Source of the DNA: Zeugodacus cucurbitae
Lineage: Eukaryota > Arthropoda > Insecta > Diptera > Tephritidae
Reading direction: 5' to 3'
Assembly (NCBI RefSeq): GCF_028554725.1
Contig: NC_071671.1
Span: forward strand, 28,148,001-28,212,000
Length of the DNA stretch: 64,000 nucleotides
Shown piece after piece: positions 11,809 through 22,894 of the stretch (positions within the stretch are counted from its first letter, which is position 1; every line of letters begins with the position of its first letter). The notes beneath the pieces were generated by a model. The model did not search any database. It saw nothing but the letters and a program-made list of their open reading frames with translations, and was not told where the DNA came from. The translations under genes were made by a program, and so were the position numbers.

Positions 11809-12846
11809 TCGCTATGATACACATAATTTGACCGCTTTTGTTAATGAAAACCTACCAAAATTAGTCCCAGATCAAAGAGATGCTTTTGAAACTATAGTCG
11901 ATAGCGTCATTAATGACAATAGAAAAGTTTTCTTTTTGGATGCACCCGGTGGAACAGGAAAGACGTTTCTTGCTAATTTGATACTTGCTAAGATAAGAGA
12001 ATCGGGGAAGATAGCAATAGCAGTTACTTCCTCAGGAATTGCTGCAACTCTCTTGACGGATGGAAAAACTGCTCATTCTACTTTTAAACTTCCGCTATCC
12101 GTAAATCTTGAGCAACAATCTAAATGTTCTATCCGCAAAAATGGGCCTGTTGGTAAATTACTACAAGACGCCTCATTGATTATGTGGGACGAATGCACGA
12201 TGAGCCATAGAGCACATATAGAGGCCGTGAACAGAACCTTACAGGATCTAAGGAACTCCTCTGCAGTCATGGGCGGGATTACTTTTGTTTTTGCGGGAGA
12301 TTTTCGACAAACTCTCCCCGTTATTAACAGAGGTACGCGAGCAGATATCATCAAGGCATTCTTGAAATCGTCACCCTTATGGGCTTCAATTGAAACATTA
12401 AAATTACGAACGAATATGAGAGCTCATGTTCATGGAATCACTGATAGCGATTTCCCACAACAACTGCTAAAACTTGGAGAAGGAATTTTTCCCACTCCAA
12501 ATTTAAGCGATCATTGTGACATTCTTTTGGATGAGTCTCTAGGTCAAATACTTCATAATTTGGAAAACTTAATAGATGCTATATACCCTGATATTGAGAA
12601 TTTGCACCAAAAGGACTTTCATTGGCTATGTTCTAGGGCTATAGTGTCTCCTAAGAATGATACTGTTAATGAAATAAACAATCTAATAGTTCAAAAAGCC
12701 CCGGCCAAATTAAAACATACAAATCAATCGACAATGTGACTAATATCGAAGACGCAGTCCATTATCCACAGGAATTTTTAAATTCGTTGAACCCTTCTGG
12801 ACTGCCACCACATGAGTTGTCGCTAAAAATCGGAATCCCAATAATC
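11797..12846 (+). pseudogene. Helitron PIF1-like helicase, copy 1
   Basis: A superfamily 1B DNA helicase that unwinds DNA during rolling-circle transposition. The Walker A motif is DAPGGTGKTF (about 11940-11970), the Walker B is LIMWDECTMSH (about 12176-12205), followed by FAGDFRQTLPV (about 12291-12323) and TNMRAH. The open frame stops at 12739. The next helicase motif continues in a shifted frame (YPQEFLNSLNPSGLPPHELSLKIGIPII) and is then cut by a fragment of RTE tail at about 12846. The C-terminal helicase motifs are missing. It resembles cellular PIF1, but the adjacent HUH domain identifies a Helitron. Confidence 0.88.
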
Positions 12847-12901
12847 TTCTTCTTCTTGACTGGCGTAGACACCGCTGACGCGGTTATAGCCGAGTCCAAA
12901 A
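12845..12901 (-). mobile_element. RTE 3'-tail fragment at the duplication junction
   Basis: The 57 bp ending in (CTT)n, GACTGGCGTAGACACCGC and CGGTTATAGCCGAGTCC match the 3' terminus of RTE copy B (15231-15287) exactly. The fragment is there only because the duplication carried it along, and it joins directly to the Rep gene at 12902. Confidence 0.9.
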
Positions 12902-15231
12902 CAGACGAAATTGGTAGGGTCATAGTTGCGGAACTTCCCAACCAACAAAACGATCCAATATTGTACGATATCGTAACTAAAAATATGGTGCACGAACCAT
13001 GCGGAGAACATAACTTAACAGCACCATGTATGAAAAACGGCATTTGCACAAAAAAAAAATACCCGCGACGTTTGGTCAATGAAACTCAAACCGGAGATGA
13101 CGGATATCCAGTATATCGTCGTCGTGATGCCGCAAATGGAGGTCAGAGCGCTTCGCTCAATATCAGAGGCAGTAATTTCACTATAGATAATAGCTGGATT
13201 GTCCCTTATTCTCCACTTTTGTGCAGGACGTTCAATGCTCACATAAATGTTGAGTACTGTCACTCAGTTCAATCCATCAAATACATTTGTAAATACATAA
13301 ATAAAGGATCGGATCAAGCCACATTTGGCGTCAGAAACCCAAATGATGAAGTGGAAAACTGCGTGAATGGCCGCTACATAAGTACTTCCGAAGCTGCCTG
13401 GCGAATATTGGAATTTCCGATCCACGAGCGTCATCCTACAGTCTTGCAGTTAGCTGTTCACTTAGAAAATGGCCAAAGGGTGTATTTTACCGCAGGAACG
13501 GCAGAACAAGTGGCCCAAAATCCACGTAAACAACTTTGCTGGCTTTTTTTGAGCTATGTAATGAAGATGAATTCGCAAAAACACTTATATACCACGAAGT
13601 CCCGCAATACTATACATGGGCCAATAATAAGTTCACAAGAAGGAAGCGTGGTGAGAACGTAGTTGGCCATCCAGGAATAAAAAAGATGCAGCTTTAGGCA
13701 GAGTCTACTGTGTCCATCCTTCTCAATCCGAGTGTTTCTATCTTAGGACGTTGCTACATCACGTACGGGGCCCAACCTCATTCCAGTACTTGAAAACCGT
13801 TGACGGAGTTCTCAAAGAAACATATCAAGCTGCTTGCCGTGCTAGAGGTTTGCTAGAAAACGATGACCATTGGGAAAATACTCTGAGAGAAGCTTTGCTT
13901 TCTCAATGTTCACAACAACTGAGAGAATTGTTTGTAGTCATACTTTTATTTTGTCAGCCATCGGAACCATTAAAATTATGGAACATTTTCAAAGACAATT
14001 TATGTGAAGATATTAGACACAGAATCAGACAGCAAAATCTAAACTTCACCTTACCATACAATGCGGAAATTTACAACCAAGGTCTGATACAAATAGAAAA
14101 TAAACTGATGCAATTAAATGACAAAAGCCTAAGGGACTTTGGATTACCATGTTCAGTTCGTACAGAAAATAAAAGAAGCAGAGACAATGACTAATCGCTA
14201 TGATACACATAATTTGACCGCTTTTGTTAATGAAAACCTACCAAAATTAGTCCCAGATCAAAGAGATGCTTTTGAAACTATAGTCGATAGCGTCATTAAT
14301 GACAATAGAAAAGTTTTCTTTTTGGATGCACCCGGTGGAACAGGAAAGACGTTTCTTGCTAATTTGATACTTGCTAAGATAAGAGAATCGGGGAAGATAG
14401 CAATAGCAGTTACTTCCTCAGGAATTGCTGCAACTCTCTTGACGGATGGAAAAACTGCTCATTCTACTTTTAAACTTCCGCTATCCGTAAATCTTGAGCA
14501 ACAATCTAAATGTTCTATCCGCAAAAATGGGCCTGTTGGTAAATTACTACAAGACGCCTCATTGATTATGTGGGACGAATGCACGATGAGCCATAGAGCA
14601 CATATAGAGGCCGTGAACAGAACCTTACAGGATCTAAGGAACTCCTCTGCAGTCATGGGCGGGATTACTTTTGTTTTTGCGGGAGATTTTCGACAAACTC
14701 TCCCCGTTATTAACAGAGGTACGCGAGCAGATATCATCAAGGCATTCTTGAAATCGTCACCCTTATGGGCTTCAATTGAAACATTAAAATTACGAACGAA
14801 TATGAGAGCTCATGTTCATGGAATCACTGATAGCGATTTCCCACAACAACTGCTAAAACTTGGAGAAGGAATTTTTCCCACTCCAAATTTAAGCGATCAT
14901 TGTGACATTCTTTTGGATGAGTCTCTAGGTCAAATACTTCATAATTTGGAAAACTTAATAGATGCTATATACCCTGATATTGAGAATTTGCACCAAAAGG
15001 ACTTTCATTGGCTATGTTCTAGGGCTATAGTGTCTCCTAAGAATGATACTGTTAATGAAATAAACAATCTAATAGTTCAAAAAGCCCCGGCCAAATTAAA
15101 ACATACAAATCAATCGACAATGTGACTAATATCGAAGACGCAGTCCATTATCCACAGGAATTTTTAAATTCGTTGAACCCTTCTGGACTGCCACCACATG
15201 AGTTGTCGCTAAAAATCGGAATCCCAATAAT
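12902..15231 (+). pseudogene. Helitron Rep C-terminal part and helicase, copy 2
   Basis: This is the duplicated copy of the Rep and helicase regions. It starts just after the HUH histidines, so it lacks them, but it keeps YICKYINKG (about 13277-13303), DAPGGTGKTF (about 14326-14355), MWDECTM and GDFRQTLP. One of the three differences changes Tyr to Cys in VENxVNGRY (13361). The frameshifts of copy 1 recur at the same places. The reading frame opened at 12736 from the preceding helicase tail crosses the junction, giving a 308-residue fused frame; this is a by-product of the rearrangement. Confidence 0.87.
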
Positions 15232-15287
15232 CTTCTTCTTCTTGACTGGCGTAGACACCGCTGACGCGGTTATAGCCGAGTCCAAAA
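12902..15287 (+). repeat. 2,386-bp tandem duplication, unit 2
   Basis: Second unit of the tandem duplication. Its right end continues into RTE copy B without interruption, showing that the RTE insertion came first and the duplication second. Confidence 0.93.
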
Positions 15288-15945
15288 CAGCGCGCCACGT
15301 ATCCCTCCTTCTGGCAGTTTGGCGCCAATTGGTTATACCAAGCGAAGCCAGGTCCCTCTCCACCTGGTCCTTCCATCGGAGTGGAGGTCTCCCTCTTCCT
15401 CGGCTTCCACCAGCGGGTACTGCATCGAATACTTTCAGAGCTGGAGCACTTTCATCCATTCGAACAACATGACCTAGCCAGCGTAGCCGCTGTTTTTTTA
15501 TTCGCTGGACTATGTCTATGTCGTCGAATAACACATACAGCTCATCGTTCCATCGTCTGCGGTATTCGCCGTTGCCATTGTTTAAGGGACCATAAATCTT
15601 TCGCAAAACCTTTCTCTCGAAAACTCCTAGTGCCGTCTCATCGGATGTTGACATCGTCCACGCTTCTGCACCGTAAAGTAGGACGGGAATGATGAGGGAC
15701 TTGTAGAGTTTGGTTTTTGTTCGTCGAGAGAGGACTTTACTTTTCAATTGCCTACTTAGTCCATAGTAGCACCTGTTGGCAAGAGTGATTATGCGTTGGA
15801 TTTCCAGGCTGACATTGTTATTGCTGTTAATGCTGGTTCCCAGTTAGACGAAATTATCTACAACTTCAAAGTTATGACTGTCAACAGTGACGTGGGAGCC
15901 AAGACGCGAATGCGCTGACTGTTTATTTGATGACAGGAGATAGCT
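15231..15945 (-). mobile_element. RTE copy B, 3' portion (minus)
   Basis: Reading the minus strand, this covers the end of the reverse transcriptase ORF from LLSSNKQSAHSRLGSHV through LLYGAEAWTM, GNGEYRRRWNDEL and RLRWLGHVVRM to VFDAVPAGGSRGRGRPP, then the 3' terminus and an AAG-repeat tail. The tail is joined to the Helitron helicase. The ORF is open over 199 residues (15148-15747). It is of the same subfamily as copy A (both have ETALGVFERK and DELYVLFDD). A stop lies near 15843 where copies A and C read on. Confidence 0.88.
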
Positions 15946-17495
15946 GGTTGATGTCCTCATACAACTAAAGGTTGACATCACCGCCATCCAAGAAGTGCGA
16001 TGGACGGGACAAGGACGGATGAAGGTGGGTCCTTGTGACATCTAATACAGCGCCCATATAAAGAAGCGTAAATTTGGTGTTGGATTTGGGAGAGAGACTC
16101 CGTCGCCGAGTCCTGGCATTCACCCCTGAACGTCTTGCCACAATCCGCATCAAAGCGAGGTTCTTCAATATATCGCTGATTTGCGCCCACGCCCCAACGG
16201 AAGAGAAGGACGATGTGACCAAAGATGCTTTCTATGAGCGCCTAGAACGTACCTATGAGCGCTGCCCCGCCACGATGTCAAAATCGTGCTTGGCGATTTT
16301 AACGCCAGGGTGGGTAAAGAAAGAGCCTTTGGCACAACAGTCGGAAAATTCAGCCTCCATGTCGAAACATCGCCAAACGGCCTGAGGCTGATCGACTTCG
16401 CTGGGGCCCGAAATATGGTTGTCTGTAATACCAGATTCCAGCACAAGAAAATTCATCAAGCAACATGGCTGTCCCCTGATCGAAACACGCGCAATCAAAT
16501 CGATCATGTTGTGATAGACGGAAGACATGTCTCCTGTGTTTAAGACGTGCGTACGCTCCGAGGGCCAAATATTGACTCGGACCATTATTTAGTAGCAGCA
16601 AAGATACGCACTCGCCTCTGTGCAGCAAAGAAAGCCCGTCAACAAACACAAAGAAGGTTCGACGTCGAAAAACTGCAATCACAACCGACAGCCGAAGATT
16701 TTCTACTTGACTTGCACTCCTGCTCTCTGAGAGCACTCATCAGCATCTCGATATAAGGGAGCTGTGGAACGGCATCTCAAACTCATTGCATACCGCTGCA
16801 GCCGAAACAATTGGTCTCCGGCAACGCCAAAAAACCAGTTGGTACGATGAGTGTTGTCGTTCCACAGTGGAGAGAAAACAGACTGCCTACCTCGCAACGT
16901 TGCGAAAGACCACAACACGTTCGGGGTGGGATAGACATCGAGAACTGAAGAGGAGAGCGAGACGCATTTGCAGACGTAAAAAGAAAGAGGCCGAAATGCG
17001 TGGGTATGAAGAGCTTGAAAAGCTGGCCGACATGGGTAATGCTCGACCGGAGCATTATCATGTAGGGACCGAGGAGGTAATCTGGTAATGAATATCCAGA
17101 GCATACTGGGATTATGGAGGGAACACTTCTCCGACCTGCTGAATGGCAGTGAAAGTACAACACCAGGAGATGAAGATGGAATAGATATTCCATTACCTGA
17201 CCATGAAGAAATTCGAATAGCAATTACCCGCTTGAAGAACAACAAAGCGGTGGGGGCCGATGGACTACCGGCCGAGCTATTCAAATACGGCGGCGAAGAA
17301 CTGATAAGGTGCATGCATCAGCTTCTTTGTAGAATATGGTCGAAAGAAAGCATGCCCGACATTTGGAATCTCAGTGAGCTCTGCAAAACTAATTCGGCTG
17401 TGAAAGCTGACGTTGAGCAACACCAAAAGCTCCGTCAGGATCGGGAAGGACCTCTCCAAGCCGTTCGATACCAAACGAGGCTTCAGACAGGGTGA
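15946..17495 (+). mobile_element. RTE copy B, inverted 5' portion (plus)
   Basis: In the opposite orientation this carries the endonuclease (from the LVDVL…KVDITAIQE region at about 15950, through FGTTVGKFSL and NTRNQIDHVVIDGRH) and the first half of the reverse transcriptase (ITRLKNNKAVGADGLP, ELFKYGGEELIRCMHQ), ending at GFRQG (about 17490). Several frameshifts and small deletions break it. The RT core between GFRQGDSL and LLSSNKQ is missing between the two halves. This half resembles copy D more than copy A, which matters for how the structure arose. Confidence 0.85.
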
Positions 17496-17574
17496 CTCGC
17501 TAACGTGAGAGTTCCTCAATCAGAAAATCTCGAAATTTTGGGAAATTAGGAAAATTAACTCTATGCTCATTTCA

Positions 17575-17840
17575 GCTAAGAATTAAAAATTATCGGAAAG
17601 CCGGAAAAGTAGGAAAACCTGAAAAATCGAAAATATACTCATTTTACTAGAGAATTTCACTAGGGACGTGATTCGATGGTCGGAAAATCGCTAAAAATTA
17701 TGGGACGCCGGAAAAGTAGGATACCCGAAAAATCGAAAATATACTCTATTTAGTAGAGAATTTCACTAGAGACGTGAATCGGCGGTCGGAAAATCGCTAA
17801 AAATTATGGGAAAGCCGGAAGAGTAGGAAAACCCGAAAAA
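17575..17840. repeat. Tandem repeat, ~106-bp unit, about 2.4 copies
   Basis: The phrase CGGAAAATCGCTAAAAATTA occurs at 17681 and again at about 17787. The phrases CCGGAAAAGTAGGA, AAAATCGAAAATATACTC and AGAGAATTTCACTAG recur with the same spacing. Units differ by scattered substitutions. It adjoins the end of the inverted RTE portion. The origin is unknown; no coding sense is visible. Confidence 0.85.
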
Positions 17841-18482
17841 AATATATATGCTACGATTATAGCTTTAAAAAAATCTACATTTTTATTTTTGATTAAAAGA
17901 AAAAACTCGATAGATGACTCCACTTATGAGGATGAAGTAGAAAAAAGAAAACAGAAAAGAAAAGAATATGATAATCGCTACAGAGAGAAACACCCACATG
18001 AATAAAGTATTCAAAGGTTGAATAAAAGTTGAGAAAAATAATAGTGTACAAATAGCAATTTTCCTGAGGTATGTTTGCATGCTCATACATATTCATACAT
18101 ATTTACGACCAGCCGATTTTCTACCAACAACGCAGTGTAGCGTCGTTTTGACGTCGCGCAGGCGGCCATCAAACCTTCCACACATCGAGCTCTACAGAGC
18201 CGTTTCAAGTGATCTCCCTAATTATAAACGCGCTAATTATGTATCGTATAGTGTTGACCTACAATTAGCAAATATAAATAATTAAATGTATTTAAATATT
18301 CTACCAATATATTATGCCATATTTTAATGTAATACGATTGATATTTTTAAGAATCCAGACATAAAAATATAAACGATAATATGAGGTGGTGACCTGGACC
18401 TTTTTGCCTGCGAACGCGCGACGCTGATGTCCGTGGCCACGGAGATTTTATAAGAAAACATAAACAAATTTACAAACACTAA
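17841..18482. other. Non-coding segment
   Basis: AT-rich sequence. A more GC-rich patch at about 18105-18240 holds a 68-codon open frame (18079-18285) with no recognisable domain. I see no splice signals that would make it an exon. Confidence 0.4.
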
Positions 18483-19001
18483 GTGCTAAACACATAGACG
18501 ACGACAAGCGACGAGCGACATCTGTCAAATATTACAATACACGCGTTCTTATGGGTACAGCTTTTTAGACAACAGCACGACTTCGCGACAAAATGGATGA
18601 AGTCTTCGCTGTCGCCAAATTAGAAGTGTTTCTAATTTTGCCGACGACAATGGCTGCTGAAGAGTTGCCACTAATATGTGAAATGTAAAATTATTCAAAG
18701 TTCTAACACTTATGACGTTATTTTGCCTGCAGAAGCGAGTAGCTTTGATATATCATTTGTATTAACAATCGATTATGTAAAACAAATAAATCGACCTCTT
18801 TTTACATTTTTGTACAAATAATTTCACTTTCAACTAAATATGTAAATTTTATTGAAGTGAAAGGTTTCAGTACGGCAATAATGAAATTGCTGTTTGATAT
18901 GTCGCTGCAATCTTCAAAATGTTCAAGACGCTGGCTTCAAAGCGACATTTGTAGACGACCGTCGCAAGGTCGTATCGTATCGTCGTCTTTGTGTTCAGCA
19001 C
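18483..19001. mobile_element. MITE family B, copy 1
   Basis: The ~519-bp element has inverted ends: GTGCTAAACACATAGACGACG at the left and its complement (CGTCGTCTTTGTGTTCAGCAC) at the right. The arms continue with runs of CGACGACAAGCGACGAGCGA. The centre contains TGATATATCAT and AATCGATT palindromes. Copies at 21572-22001 and 22895-23416 lie in the opposite orientation. There is no ORF, and I could not find a target-site duplication. Confidence 0.82.
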
Positions 19002-19327
19002 TCAAGAATGATAGATGACTAGATTACAACATAGTGACGCGCTCACGACCACCGATTGGGAATAGGCAACAGAAGGATTTGTCAAATGGAAAACGGAAAT
19101 GTAAAACATAGTGAACCTCATTGAATAATGTGCAGATAAAATATCACAATGAACGTGATTCTTAAAAACGTGATCTATAAAATGATCCAATATAATAATG
19201 CATATTTATAATTAAAATTATATGTTTTGTCGCCAATTTGCCAACTTTTTTGTTAGTTGCAAAACGCTCTTTATATACGACTTTTTGTACACTGTTGTTT
19301 AATTCAGCCATTGCGGACTTCTTTTTT
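19002..19327. other. Non-coding spacer
   Basis: AT-rich spacer between two repeats. I see nothing further in it. Confidence 0.4.
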
Positions 19328-19817
19328 GGTCTTTCTGACGTTTCTCGTTAGTGAGTTAACGCACTTTTAGTCATTTTCAACCTAACCTTTGTATGGGAGG
19401 TGGGCGTGGTTATTATCCGATTTCTTTCATTTTTGGACTGTATAAGGAAACGGCTAAATGAAACGACTGCAGAAAGTTTGGTTTATATAGCTCTTTTGGT
19501 TTGCAAGATATATACAAAAAACCTATTTGGGGGCGGGGTCACACCCACTTTTCGAAAGCAACCTCCTCAGGGTGCCAAGGAATATGTGTTCCAAGTTTCA
19601 TTAAGATATCTCAATTTTTACTCAAGTTATCGCTTGCACGGACGGACAGACGGACGGACAGACAGACATCCGGATTTGAACTTTACTCGTCACCCTGATC
19701 ACTTTGGTATATATAACCCTATATCTAACCCGTTTAGTTTTAGGACTTACAAACAACCGTTATGTGGACAAAACTATAATACTCTCTTTAGCAACTTTTG
19801 TTGCGAGAGTATAAAAA
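19328..19817 (-). mobile_element. HINE/DINE-1-like repeat, truncated (reverse)
   Basis: Reverse-oriented copy of the ~1.2-kb repeat described at 23805. It holds the 5' half: the GTTGCGAGAGTATAAAA sub-terminal repeat at 19799-19817, the GGACGGACAGACGGACGG simple repeat (about 19640-19662), the conserved GGGAGGTGGGCGTGGTTATT text and the end near CTGACGTTTCTCGTTAG. The 3' hairpin half is absent. Confidence 0.82.
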
Positions 19818-20269
19818 AAGTAACGGTAAACGAATGAAGTAATCTTGTCTTCTATCATTCTTGGATGGGACCATACGATAAAAAACTGCGATAAAATCAG
19901 TCTGCTACCAGCAGTCATTGTAGAAACCTACAAGTAGATAATCTGAAATACATAGAAAGAAATTGCGGTAAGAATGCATTAGAATGAAGGAAACGCAAGA
20001 CACTTCGCGAGGGTTTCGGTCATTATATACTACTAAAAAGACACTTGGCGCTTAAAGAATACTTTATATGGTTTTGATCACAATTTTATATTTTGTAAAG
20101 CTATGTATTACGTAACGCGCCTATATTGCAAACACAGAGATGGTGAGGAAGAGCAATATATACGCAATTAACTTTTGTTATGAATGATGTTTTACATTAC
20201 TATTTTCCTTCCTAATCCACAAGAATATTTCCATTTTGCAGTGCGTTTATTTAAAATATTAAATGCATT
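19818..20269. other. Non-coding spacer
   Basis: AT-rich DNA with no recognisable repeat or gene. Confidence 0.4.
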
Positions 20270-20737
20270 GTTTTTATAATATTAAATGCATTTTTAAACT
20301 TAAAAAAATCATTCATTTATTTGCTTCAATAAAACATATGGATTTACATGAAAAATATATTTACATTTACATACATACATAAGTATTTACTATGAAGAGA
20401 AAAAATCTTGAATATTCTTTTATTTTTTTCTTTTGTAATATATTTTCTGACCATTTTTGTACGACAATTCAAAAAGTCTGACACCTGATTTGCATTGTTT
20501 TAATTTTTAAACCAGTGGATCAAGTTGGAGAGTTTATTACTAAAAAGACGCGATAAACAAGAGAGTAAGTGTTTTTGCAACATCGTAAAAAACGCTGCTT
20601 GCTTCGTTTCGAATTTTTTATCACACTCTCTGATAAATTATAAAATTTACTTTTTCGAGGTGCATGTGTAATCTTAAAGGTGATTAACTTTACCGCGATT
20701 ATTTCTTTCTGAGAATTTACTTTTCGAGAGTATACTG
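20270..20737. mobile_element. Non-autonomous TIR element, family A, copy 2
   Basis: Colinear with 1485-1910 of copy 1 and ending in the same inverted terminus (TTTTCGAGAGTATACTG), followed here by TA. The first roughly 100 bp, including the left terminal repeat, are missing. It also carries an extra segment of about 22 bp (ACATACATACATAAGT-like) that copy 1 lacks, plus TGACCATTTTTGTACGAC not seen in copy 1. Confidence 0.82.
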
Positions 20738-21571
20738 TACATCAATTTAACATTATTATACTAAAAACTAATAATATTTTTTATTTTGCATACATATGTA
20801 TGTATTTTGCAATAATAAATAAAAATTAAAATAACTAATAATAAAAAGTAATATTAATAAAGAAAATAAATAATTAGTATATAAGAATAATATAATGTAA
20901 GATAATTTTTAAGGACGAAAAAAGGGAGGAGATAGAATATAAGAATATTTGTACATGAATTAAATAAACATATTTCTTTGTATTTCGTAAACATTTGTTT
21001 TATTTTTTGTAAAAGTGTTTTTTTCAAAAGTTTTTCTCAGGCGTAGAACCATAAGCGTTGATGGGCCAGTAGAATCGCTAGTAATTTTGAATTAATGACA
21101 CCTCTAGCGTGTTCGAATTAGTCAAATCACTAGCCATTTTGAATTAACGAAAACGCTAGTGATTCTGTATTAGCCATTCACTAACGATTTTGGAACTAGT
21201 CCTTTCACCAGTGACTGGTAATGCAGAGTCGCATCGCTCGATTACTCTCGTAGGGCATTGCAATGTAAAAATCGTTAGTCAAATAACATTGCATGTAATC
21301 GGGCTGGGACCGGTGCTAATGATTCGGAATTAGTTATATCGTTAGCTCTTCTCCGATGGTACCGTACTACAGGGATCCCTGATGATGATGATGACAAAAT
21401 TTCAATATTAGAATGTTGAAGAGACAACAACCATTGAAAATGCTTCTTCTATCCATCACCGCATATTCTAGCCGCCCACAAGTTATTTCTTCACGAACTT
21501 GCTAAAAATCAAGAGTTGAAGAATTTCTAATGAAGTGAAAAGTTGCAACATAGCCTTTCCATACAAATAAA
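20738..21571. repeat. AT-rich DNA and degenerate CTAG-containing repeats
   Basis: 20738-21000 is very AT-rich with no gene. From about 21075 to 21350 a degenerate unit recurs about every 25-45 bp: CGCTAGTAATTTTGAATTA, CACTAGCCATTTTGAATTA, CGCTAGTGATTCTGTATTA, CACTAACGATTTTGGAACTA and, further on, GCTAATGATTCGGAATTAG. The copies are too diverged to define a clean period. No coding frame is convincing. Confidence 0.55.
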
Positions 21572-22001
21572 GTGCTGAACACAAAGGCGACGACACGACA
21601 CGACGTAGCGACGGCTGATTATAAATGTCGCTTTGAAGCCAACGTCTTGAACATTTTGAAGACGGCTGCGACATATCAAACAGAAATTTCATTGTTGCCG
21701 TACTGAAACCTTTCGCCGCAATAAAATTTACAAATTTAGTTCAAAGTGAAAATTTTTGTGCAAAAAACGTATAAATAGGCAGATTTATTTGTTTCAAATA
21801 ATCGATTGTTATTACAAATGATATATCAAAGCTACTTTTCGCTTCTGCAGGTAAAATAACGTTATATTTGTTAGAACTTTGAATAATTTTACATTTCACA
21901 TATTACTGGCAGCTCTACAGGCAAAATTGTCGTCGGCAAAATTAGGAACATTTCTAATTTGGCGACAGCGAGGACTTCTACCCTTTTGTCGCGCAGTCGC
22001 A
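21572..22001. mobile_element. MITE family B, copy 2 (right end truncated)
   Basis: It begins with GTGCTGAACACAAAGGCGAC and matches copy 3 through the TCGGCAAAATTAGGAACATT region. It stops near GTCGCGCAGTCGCAG, so the second terminal repeat is lost. Confidence 0.8.
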
Positions 22002-22894
22002 GTTTCCACACATCTTTATTATACATAACTATTTTTCGAATCAGTATATGGCAAAAATTTCACCACAAAAGTTAGTTTTTTTGTTCAAAATCTATTAAGA
22101 ACTCGGTTTTTAATCTTTTCTTTTTTCCTTCGTATATTAACAACAAATATTTTTGGGAAGAACCTCTTCATGGTAGATGAGGTACCAACGACTAAGCTTT
22201 CGAAATTTGTAAATATAAATTTCACAAATTACTGTTTAAATATGTATCTTTAATATGCTGAATGAAATATATGATTGTATACAAATGCAATACAATGTAA
22301 ATGTAAATATACTCTTGTTTTCAACATCTTAAACCCACCTAACCCCTTAAAGGAGACTGCATTCATATGTACATATGTATGTCCACTTAAAGTTTTTCAA
22401 ATATTTGAATAGTTTTTACCATTATAAGAAAAAATGCAATAACAATTTTATGTACTTACATACATAGGTATCTATGAATCTATTTATGTACATATATATA
22501 TTTGTTATTAAAAAATTATACAGTGTTGATTAGAAGATTAGTTTTTCCAACAATATTATTTGGTGGAATTAACCGGGGAAATGATTTTTGATGACATATA
22601 TTTTGAACCAACTAAGCGGGAAAATCAATTAACCGAGTCCAGTTATCCGAGAAAATTTACATGTGGTTTCATATGCTATATTTTTTGCCCGATAACACGT
22701 TCAATTAAACGGGGAAACCAATTAACCATAGGGTCAATTAAACGAAAAGTACTTATTACATTGCCCAAATTAACGATAATTTATACTAGATATAAAATAT
22801 TATTAATTTTTAGATTCATTAACACGTGCACATATTGGTATTGAGCAATCGTGCGGTATAGAACTGTTCGCTCAACCTCTGCAAGCAGACTGAA
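22002..22894. other. Non-coding segment with AATTAACCGGGGAAA motifs
   Basis: AT-rich DNA with a CATATGTATG-type simple repeat (about 22370-22500). At 22566-22760 the motif AATTAACCGGGGAAA or AATTAAACGGGGAAA recurs in direct copies (22566, about 22628, about 22704, about 22737). No gene is visible. Confidence 0.45.

Larger units (their letters stand above)
10516..12901 (+). repeat. 2,386-bp tandem duplication, unit 1
   Basis: This unit is repeated immediately as 12902-15287. Reading across both, I see only three single-base differences (10528/12914, 10975/13361, 11367/13753). The trinucleotide CAG occurs at 10516, 12902 and 15288, exactly one unit apart. One CAG belongs to the Helitron Rep gene and the last to RTE sequence, so the breakpoints share a 3-bp microhomology. 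The unit spans the Rep gene, the helicase and the last roughly 55 bp of RTE copy B. Confidence 0.93.
8001..15231 (+). mobile_element. Helitron rolling-circle transposon, 3' end lost
   Basis: The 5' terminus is the classic arthropod Helitron start TCTATACTAATATTATAAAG at 8001, preceded by A (insertion between A and T). The body encodes the repeat-rich N-terminal ORF, the HUH Rep domain and a PIF1-type helicase. The 3' end (hairpin plus CTRR) is absent: the helicase is cut at 15231 by the tail of RTE copy B. A 2,386-bp internal segment is tandemly duplicated. Without the duplication the element would be about 4.8 kb and still lack its 3' terminus. Confidence 0.9.

Noticed and set aside
11797..12739. 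Helicase frame as a host PIF1 gene
   Set aside because: The HUH and double-Tyr Rep motifs directly upstream, the TC…TATTATAAAG terminus and the broken frames mark it as Helitron.
17575..17840. 106-bp repeats as a CRISPR array
   Set aside because: The unit is too long and has no unique spacers; the DNA is eukaryotic.
19400..19837. 145-codon frame in a HINE-like repeat
   Set aside because: It encodes the CCGTCCGTCCG simple repeat and recurs in every repeat copy without conservation of the frame.
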